Of a DNA stretch of 29,769 nt, positions 23,031 through 29,769 are shown one piece after another (positions within the stretch are counted from its first letter, which is position 1; each line of letters opens with the position of its first letter). Source of the DNA: Hypsibius dujardini. Its lineage: Eukaryota; Tardigrada; Eutardigrada; Parachela; Hypsibiidae. The position numbers and the translations under genes are program-made. Location of the stretch: positions 1 through 29,769 of the forward strand of contig LRSR01010577.1 of NCBI GenBank assembly GCA_001579985.1, given 5' to 3'. Below the pieces are notes generated by a model that ran no database searches, was not told the DNA's origin, and was given only the letters and a program-made list of their open reading frames with translations.

Positions 23031-23463
23031 TCAAAGTCGTTTGATAATTATAACTAGTAGTAATTGCCATTTGTGTCCTTGTTATTTATTTTTTCTGTGC
23101 CCGCTCTTGACTAATTTGGGTGCCAGGTTCTATTGACTATAATCATTTTCCCCCATCGGTGTCCACCTCGGCTCAGCAAAGAAAAACCATAATATCCACC
23201 CATTAATTCACTTCACAATTACTGGTTACTAGTTCAGTTTAGGCTCTCCACAATTCCTGAGGAAAGAAAACGGTTCTATCTTGGGTCTTGGTTGGAATAA
23301 TCTGGATGTCAACACCGCTAGTGCCTACATAACTCACCTATTTTACTTTTCGGTATTTTTAGAGTAGAGGCAAACTGTTCAAAGTTTGAACTGGCCCGTG
23401 TTTGCATTGATCGAATGGACTGGCAGCATATTTTTGAATGCTTTCAATGCTTTTTTTCTTTAG
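23031..23463. other. 3' flank of the SNTX/GTPase gene
   Basis: No gene is seen, and I see no canonical AATAAA close after the stop at 23030. Confidence 0.5.
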
Positions 23464-24843
23464 GATCCATCAAGGGATCGCTCGACTTACAGGGAGGTAA
23501 GCACACAATACGATATGGAAGTAGTGGACGGGATCACCCAGTTGCTCAGGCTTGAAGTGATTGGGAAAACAGTGTGTAATTCAACTTCACACGGTCGTAT
23601 CTTACCTAATTCGTGATCTATTTCAAACAGCACGACTGAAACATTTGTCTAGAATTAAGTGAAGAATTTTATGAAGTAAAGGAAGATCTAGTTGCCTGAG
23701 TGGCAACTAAGTTTGAGGGCAAAAAAGAAAGCGCTTTACTAATGGAATCTGTCGCGTGATTGGAGTCTCCAATTAGAGTGTTGTCCTTACGTCGCCTGGA
23801 TTCCACACTGGAAACTATAGATCTCCACGTGTATTCGTCATTCAATTCCATTGCATATTTGTGTAATTTGGGTAATGATAGTTGTATTTGCGCAATTGAC
23901 CATTGTGCTGTTTTTTCCGTTCTTTTTCGTTTTCGTTATTTTGTGTTCCCGTACCCCGAATCGACAATTCCCTGTGGACCGAACGTACAGTTTCCTGTCA
24001 ACGTTCCACGGTCCTATACCCGAAATCTTGATTGTGATTGATTGATTGATTGATTGATGGTTGGATGGATGGATGGATTGACACAGCTGAGAGACCTAAA
24101 TTCTGACGTGTTGGTTCTTGCTCCGAACATTTTTTCCCTTTTGTGATAATACTGTCTTCTATCGCGACAAATGTAAATATAAACACCGTTCATAAATGTA
24201 GTGTACTTCGGGAGTTCATGAGACTACGTATTGTAGAATCGGAGGCAGAAATGAAATGGACATGAATGAAAAATTGCAGAAAAAGTTCATCCTTCGTTTT
24301 GAGAGATTCGGCGCCAGGAATTGAGATGAATTCGCGAGTAAATTGTAGGCGAAAAATGGCGACATAAACTGCAGAGAATTTTGACGCAATTTTGATTCGG
24401 AATTTTGTTTCCAGCAGTACGAGTATACTGACTACACGCCACTGGAAATAGACAGAAAAGTGGAACTGGGACTGCTTGTTTCCAATGGGAAGCGTCGTGG
24501 CTCCAATTGGATTCGTGGCTGTGTGTTCCAACGCCAACAAGACAGCTCTTTCCATTTCAAAACGTTGCCTTTTTCTAATTTTAAAAACTCGCGCATTACT
24601 TGGTCTAGCCACGCCTACATAGGCTCTAAAAATAACTCGAATTTTTCTCTTCATGTTTTGTCAATTGGGTAAGGCACTCAGAGCACCATTTGCGTAAGAA
24701 AACGAGTTCATCTCACAACTCCATTAATATGCACCGTAGAACCACATGTCAAATCGGCGAGAAAGCCCGTCCACTAAATTGATCACGTGCAAAAAAATGA
24801 TCACGTGGTAACTTCCCTGTAAGTCGAGCAATCCCTTGGATCC
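23464..24843. mobile_element. 1.38-kb interval with imperfect inverted ends, unclassified
   Basis: The left end (23464-23532) and the reverse complement of the right end (24766-24843) share GGATCC, AAGGGATYGCTCGACTTACA then GGGARGT, and farther in TAGTGGACGGG, separated by indels. The right end carries a doubled GATCACGTG. No target duplication is clear. The interior has an ATTG/GGAT tetranucleotide tract (24029-24080) and a 154-codon minus-strand frame (24654-24190) without recognisable motif. It is best read as an old DNA transposon or MITE-like element; two inverted copies of a dispersed repeat is the alternative. Confidence 0.45.
24029..24080. repeat. ATTG/GGAT tetranucleotide tract
   Basis: TGAT repeated about six times passes into GGAT repeated about four times. 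Confidence 0.85.
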
Positions 24844-25737
24844 ATCAATCGATTGAGGCATGGAAATAAGCTCATTGAAGTTTTACATTTTTGCAAACGG
24901 TATTTATGATTAGAAAATCATGTCCAAAAGATCTCTCTCCTAAGCGCTCAACAAAATAATCAATCTGTTAACTGTGTTCTTCGATTCTTGGGTAATGAAG
25001 AGACGAGATTGACTTTTATCATGGATACTAGGATAATGCTTGCGAATGCCGTGGGAGCCACAGCAAATACAAATTTTTTTTCATTTTTTTCCATTTTATC
25101 CCTGCAATTCTACAATTTAAATGACAAATATTCATTAATGAAAAATTGTGGAAGTTTAGTTAGCGGTGATTCCCCGGTATGTGATACCGTAGTAAGGAAA
25201 TGGAATCAAAGGGTTTGAACTCAAGAGAAGAGAAGGCTGTCGATCCTGCGTTCTCTTGGCTAGGTGCTCCATAACGGTGATGATCATCATGCAGTCTTTG
25301 ACAATGTCCAGCGATCCACTTGACGATTGGGACTGGCGAGCTTCGAGGTCCCGGACTAACGAACACATACGTTGAGGGGGCGCTCACTCGTTTTGACTGA
25401 GTTATGAGAAATGAGAGGAAAACGATGGAGACACACAGGATGAAAATTTATTACGATGACGACCTACTGTGAACTCCTCTTATTAACCCACGTACTCGGC
25501 TCAAACACCGTACCGAATGACAACACGAAAACTGTATCTGGGAAGAGCTACACACAACTCACTTCCGACACCAGAACAGGATGCTAATACTAGAACAAGG
25601 CGGCTTGTCACAATCCATGGTCTAAATAAAGCATTGCTATGTTCACCTAAACTAAACGAATGCTTTGGACGACTAAACTATATACCTTGAGCAGTTCCTT
25701 TGTAAGGGCAAAAAGTTACTTTAAATGGTATGAAGCA
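24844..25737. other. Intergenic with repeat copy and LTR-like stretch
   Basis: Position 25048-25147 is the second copy of the repeat at 15683. Read on the minus strand, about 25612 to 25390 resembles a retroelement long terminal repeat: it starts TGTGACAAG and has AATAAA about two-thirds through, but no second copy is in the window to prove it. A short minus-strand frame follows it at 25368-25156. No host gene is recognised. Confidence 0.35.
25048..25147 (+). repeat. Dispersed repeat, copy 2
   Basis: Same orientation and block order as 15683-15774, including the opening hairpin (GCCGTGG, CCACAGC) and the ATCCCTGCAATTC core. Confidence 0.7.
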
Positions 25738-26165
25738 ATGATTGGAATATCGCTTTTTATTTGTTTGGTGCCCGCCCTACAGGTGATTAACAGTGTGTGG
25801 GTGTGTGGAGTGTCTGATGCCACCAAAACCTTCCTCGGCGCCACGAGCACAACGAGCAGCCTGGTCGCTCAGCGTGCAGCCGCAGCAGACCGCCAACGGG
25901 CAAGCCCTCGTCAAATTGAGCGGTGCCGTGAGACAGTGTGTTTACACCCTTATTGCACGCTGCTGCTACCAGCGGCAGATTCCCTGGCAAGGGAAGATAT
26001 GCCTTTTTCTCATTCATTCCGGCAGCGAAGAATTCCCGGGAACAGTGTGCAGGAGAATGCATCGCCGATGAGACTTGTACCGCCTTTACGGTGGACGAGT
26101 ACCACTACTGCTACAAGCGAACCGAAACGACCTGGACTGAAGTTCAGTCCTCTTTTACTGACCTA
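25738..26165 (+). CDS. PAN/apple-like coding fragment, exon structure unresolved
   Basis: Two pieces suggest a small secreted gene. From ATG 25738 comes a signal-peptide-like MIGISLFICLVPALQ ending at a possible donor (25783). A different frame at about 25938-26150 carries GRFPGKGRYAFFSFIPA followed by CAGECIADETCTAFTVDEY and a further CYKR. The spacing Cys-x3-Cys-x5-Cys-x2-Phe-x8-Cys is typical of PAN/apple domains, which bind carbohydrate or protein outside the cell. I could not find a splice pair that joins the pieces in phase, and a poly(A) signal AATAAA at 26166-26171 sits close after. The locus may be decayed or the leader may belong elsewhere. It is tail-to-tail with the protease pseudogene. 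Confidence 0.35.
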
Positions 26166-26171
26166 AATAAA
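26166..26171 (+). promoter_or_regulatory. Candidate poly(A) signal
   Basis: AATAAA followed by AT-rich DNA shortly after the PAN-like block. It could also be chance in AT-rich sequence. Confidence 0.3.
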
Positions 26172-26361
26172 ATAATTATCTTTATCTTTCTTATAATTAA
26201 ATATTTGTACAATGCCTTGCTTAAAGATTGTTCAGAAATTTTAGTTGCAGATCTCGGCTTTTTATCCCCCTGAAAGGGTTTTAATACTGATTTTAATTAT
26301 GAAGTTATACGACACTGCAGCACAAGATACTTTAAATTAAGTTTTTTGGTTGAGAAATCGG

Positions 26362-28456
26362 TCAGACAATATCCTCAGGCAAAGCAGTCTCCCGGATCCA
26401 GTCTAGATAAGCAGCTGTCTTAGTGTACCCTCCGCCGATTCTCTCGCCACATCCATCGCCAAACGCCTTTGTACCAGCTGAGTAAAATCTGCCCGCGACG
26501 TCTAGGCAAACCAATGGTCCACCAGAATCCCCACTACAAGCGACCTCCCCGTCGACATCCCCGGCGCAGACAAACAAGTCGTCTATGTCGTCAATGAGGC
26601 ACTGCGGTTTTACATTTTCCAGCACAGTCACTGCCAGATACTTGAGGGCCCGATCATCTGTGAGGATAAACAGGAGAGCATTGTGATAATGCTATCGAAA
26701 CAAAGGAAATTGTGAAAATTTTACCGTTGATATCGTCTTCAATTCGTCGCCGGTGCCACTAACGAAACAAGTTTCTCCCACGTCAGTGCCAGATACTCCA
26801 GGCAGGCCCGATAAGCGCATGGTTTGTTCGCAAAATCGATGGGCTTGGATAGCGTTAGAAGGGCAATGTCGTTGTCGCAGTCGGGGTGGGGTGTGAGCCT
26901 TGTCGCTCGATAATCCTCCGGACAACCAGCTCCCGGAGCCAGCAATACACCATTGGACAATGCACTAGTTGTGAGGATCAATTCGTCTGCATGTTCACTT
27001 TATTCTTCGTTGCTGAAGAAGCAGTATGCAGCCGTTAGGATGGTCCTCGGTCCCATGATGGTGCCACCACAAAACCAGTGTTGTCAGCAACGAACAGACC
27101 TACCTGCAAAACAGCCACAAAATTTGCTAACTGGAGACCGGCTTATTGAAACGGAATAAGAGTGAAATTTTCGAAAATTCGTATCACAGCCTTTTTAGAG
27201 ATTTTTTAAAAGCGAACAGAGAGATTAGTCAACTGATCAGTTCTTTACTGTAGCCTACTAAACTTAATTACTAAATATTTTAGTTTAGTTTCTTACTGTA
27301 AGTGAAGCCTCTAATCTAAGGTTTTAGTTTTGCTCTAAGTTAGTTAACTAACTGGAGTTTTGAGTTTTTACCGTTTAAGCAAAAGTACAAAACCAAAAGT
27401 ATTGGTTTAGTTTTTTTTAGTCAACCAAAAACATTGTAGCAAAGAAATTATTAAATGTTCTTGTTTGGTGGTTTGTTGCCATCCATAATCGGCTAACTCC
27501 AAGTTCTAATGAGATTTCAGATAACGGTTGCGCTCAAAGAAACAGGTGCTCAATCTTTGGCCAAAAATGGTTGTTACCGTCCCCACGCCCTCGTCATCAC
27601 AAGCACCAAACTAAATCAAAACTCAAAGCCATACTGATACGCAAAGTAGAAGTATATGTAAAATATCCCTTCCACCTAATCAAACCCTAATCAAATGATT
27701 GAGAAGGATCTGTGTCGCTATCTTATCGCTTATGGTGTGGAATTTACTATAATAATACCAAAACACCAGGAAGATGGCTAGACTATTTTTGGCGGAAAAC
27801 TTGCGTGCCAGCAAATCTGCCCCAACTGCGGGTGTATTCCCACGACAGTCGTCACAGCTGCAGCGACATGCTTGACACTCATGGACGAGGCATTCCCTCG
27901 CATGAATTACTGAGTAGGGTTCTTGAAGCTTAATTGCGATACGTCGTTCAATCCCTGTTTGTGGGATAGCATGGCATCTCGTGCCTGGTAGAAGAGATTG
28001 CACTTTTCCTTTTCTTGGCTTGCTCGCGGAAGAGGTCGGCGTTAGTGCCGACACCCACGACGCCACACTTGACGGGTGCTACGATTTCGGACGCTATTTT
28101 GTTGTTGTTGAACTGTCTTTGGCATCGCTGCCTTTATCAGAAGCGTCTGATGTGTCTTGTAAAATCGTTTATTGGCATTACTTATTTTCGAGGGACTTCA
28201 CTCAAGAACCTCGTTTTCTCGGATGGTTTTTTAATGGTTTGGGATGGCGGTATTTTAGGGACAGCCCTCGAATAAATGTTTCCTTAAAAACGATTACAGC
28301 AATGGTTACGGTGGAGGTTGAGGGAGGTTTGAATGTTATTATTCCGTAACTGGAGGTGGTAAGAGTTGGGGTTGCTAATGAAATGGTAGCTCCGGTTAGA
28401 GTTAATGTGACCCCCAAGTAGTGCTTGAAACCGATTGAGTTTTTGATTCCTTCCAA
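26362..28456 (-). pseudogene. Decayed paralogue of the modular serine protease
   Basis: Exon equivalents of the gene at 8229-10854 can be traced in the same order. The Ser-loop exon 26657-26362 is open (VACSGDSGGPLVC). The His/Asp exon 27103-26725 has GGTIMGPRTILTAAYC and CDNDIALLTLSKPIDF. The activation exon is at about 28080-27800 (CGVVGVGTNADLF, GIHPQLGQICWH), and linker remains are at 28456-28202 (GVTLTLTGATISLATPTLTT). The catalytic His is Tyr (AAYC), IVGG has become VVGI-like, the donor after ICWH is GC rather than GT, a stop follows soon after AAYC, and the frame changes at least twice within the His/Asp exon and again near its end. Three exons still resemble the intact copy closely, so the duplication is moderately old and the decay more recent. 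No Cys-rich N-terminal exon was found for it. Confidence 0.85.
27180..27680. other. Intron-like AT-rich stretch of the pseudogene
   Basis: Lies between the His/Asp and activation exons of the decayed protease. It is dominated by irregular TTAGTTT/AAACTAA sequence (27260-27420), probably low complexity rather than a defined repeat. Confidence 0.5.
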
Positions 28457-28699
28457 GCCTTCAAAACTAGGTCTTGTTTGTCAATTTCATATACTTTTTC
28501 CATGGGCATTGATTAATTGTACTTTGTACAAGTACTAGCAATTAAACGTGACACTGAACGTACATTAAACGTACGTACGGCAAAAACGGCATTCCCGGCT
28601 GAACTGCATTGTTTGTATCTTCCGATGCTAGGGCTAATTGTATTGGGTGTAAAAGGCCTGCCATGTTGGACACGCCCAACAAGTCTCCATATCCAATCA

Positions 28700-29769
28700 T
28701 GATAGTTCTTTAACTCACGAGTATCATACTAGTTTGTAACTCTGTCCACTCTATTAACCCTATTCTGATGTATGTGCCATTTACCTTCATTTCTATAGTT
28801 AAAACTTTACTATATAATAATGTGTTTTATTATTTCTACAGTCAGTTCTACTTCTTCTTTCCTTTCTTCCAGTTTATTTCTCTAACGGTCTTTACTATCA
28901 GTCTAATAAACTTGTTAACTATCCAACTGACGGTTGGTAGACCTAACAATTGGTTCCAAATAGCAGTGGCGACTAGATAAGGGAGTGCACGCCCTGTCTA
29001 GCTCGTGGAGTAACCTTTAGCAGCGATCGCACCAGTTTTTCGAAGTCTCCTGTTTTCCTCACCGTTTGAAGGTACGAGTACTGTTATACACCGCGACGAG
29101 TAGGCTGCCAGTTCGCTTTACGGAGTGTCTGGTTGGGCTCGAGAGTTGGTTGTAACTACTACTCATTGCTTTTGACGGGTGGCGTTAACGGAGTACGGAG
29201 GGATTTCTGGAAGAAATTTATTGTACCGGGAAGAAAGGACTTCATCCCAAAATGCCAAGTGACAACGAAACGGAGAGTGGAAGCAGCGGAAACGGCGGAC
29301 GCGCGCAGCAGCAGCAACAGCAGCGTTCGGCACCGTCAGTGGCACCAACCTCGTCGGCCGCCACAACCCAAGGGGGAGTCACGGTCAAAACAATCGCGGA
29401 CGCGGTGGTTACCCAGCAAAGTCAGATGGCAATTAGGGGACCAGTCGCGATGCCGAAATTTGGGAACAAGGACACCGAAGAAATTGGGATGTTTCTCCGA
29501 CGCTACGAAATGGCAGGACATGCCCAGAAATGGACGGATGAGGATCTGCTCGCAATGCTGCCACTTTCTCTAGAGGAAGGAAGTGGAGCAGAATACTGGT
29601 ATGTACGAACCAGCATTCCAGGGACATGGGTTGAACTGAAAGACATCATGTTGAAAAACTTTCGCCCACCAACCTTTTTGGAATATCAACAAAAAGCACT
29701 GGCAAGACGGGTCATGAAAGATACTGAATCAATCAACACCTACTTCGAAGAGGTGATGAAGCTTTACGA
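28700..29769 (+). mobile_element. Ty3/gypsy-type LTR retroelement, 5' part, cut by window edge
   Basis: A gag frame starting at 29252 runs off the right edge. The upstream 28.7-28.95 kb has LTR-like features: AATAAA near 28904, and a CTAACA end at about 28948 followed by leader sequence. The exact LTR start cannot be fixed without the 3' copy. The visible part looks whole. Confidence 0.7.
29252..29769 (+). CDS. Ty3/gypsy gag (partial, continues beyond window)
   Basis: The frame opens with ATG at 29252 (MPSDNETESGSSGNGG), has a six-Gln run and a Ser/Ala/Thr-rich N-terminus, then the retrotransposon gag (capsid-type) core: PKFGNKDTEEIGMFLRRYE, AQKWTDEDLLAMLP, EGSGAEYWY, LKDIMLKNFRP and LARRVMKDTESINTYFEE. 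These are typical of Ty3/gypsy Gag, which would form the element's particle. The visible 172 codons are open, and the rest lies outside. Confidence 0.88.
   Translation, partial: MPSDNETESGSSGNGGRAQQQQQQRSAPSVAPTSSAATTQGGVTVKTIADAVVTQQSQMAIRGPVAMPKFGNKDTEEIGMFLRRYEMAGHAQKWTDEDLLAMLPLSLEEGSGAEYWYVRTSIPGTWVELKDIMLKNFRPPTFLEYQQKALARRVMKDTESINTYFEEVMKLY

Noticed and set aside
24190-24654. 154-codon minus-strand frame
   Set aside because: Long but without any recognisable domain, and lies inside the repeat-bounded interval. Kept only as a note there.

Overview
The window reads as nuclear DNA of a small-genome invertebrate. Genes are split by short GT-AG introns (about 60-300 bp, a few longer), A+T is moderately high, and families are animal-specific: rhodopsin-like GPCRs, a phospholipid scramblase, secreted multidomain chymotrypsin-fold proteases, an SNTX/GTPase protein, Tc1/mariner elements and a Ty3/gypsy element. 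A tardigrade (Hypsibius-like) is my best guess from overall style. That is inference, since no species-diagnostic marker is present.

Layout, left to right. A four-exon GPCR (117-1921, +) is followed by about 2.7 kb of gene-poor AT-rich DNA. A complete five-exon phospholipid scramblase (4692-6198, +) comes next. A small Tyr/Pro-rich secreted protein gene (6996-7357, -) has an in-frame stop in its signal peptide. A five-exon modular serine protease (8229-10854, -) joins a Cys-rich N-terminal domain, a Ser/Thr/Pro-rich linker and a catalytic domain. After a gene-poor stretch lies a decayed 1.29-kb Tc1/mariner element with intact ends (12459-13744), then a second GPCR whose frame breaks in intracellular loop 2 (14254-15329, +). 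A fragment of the protease Cys-rich exon (16243-16357, -) and a 157-bp TA-flanked MITE (16911-17067) follow.

The largest gene, an SNTX-FN3-GTPase-Cys-rich protein (18317-23030, +), carries an internally deleted mariner (18369-19178) in its first intron. Downstream are a 1.38-kb interval bounded by imperfect inverted repeats (23464-24843), a PAN/apple-like coding fragment (25738-26165, +), a decayed paralogue of the modular protease (26362-28456, -) and, at the right edge, the start of a Ty3/gypsy-type LTR element with gag running off the window.

The genes do not form an obvious pathway. The clearest theme is local duplication of the modular protease, with one intact-looking copy, one pseudogene and one exon fragment, all on the minus strand. 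The second theme is repeated invasion by TA-targeting DNA transposons. Exon boundaries were derived by reading splice sites and checking that phases match. None was confirmed by transcripts.
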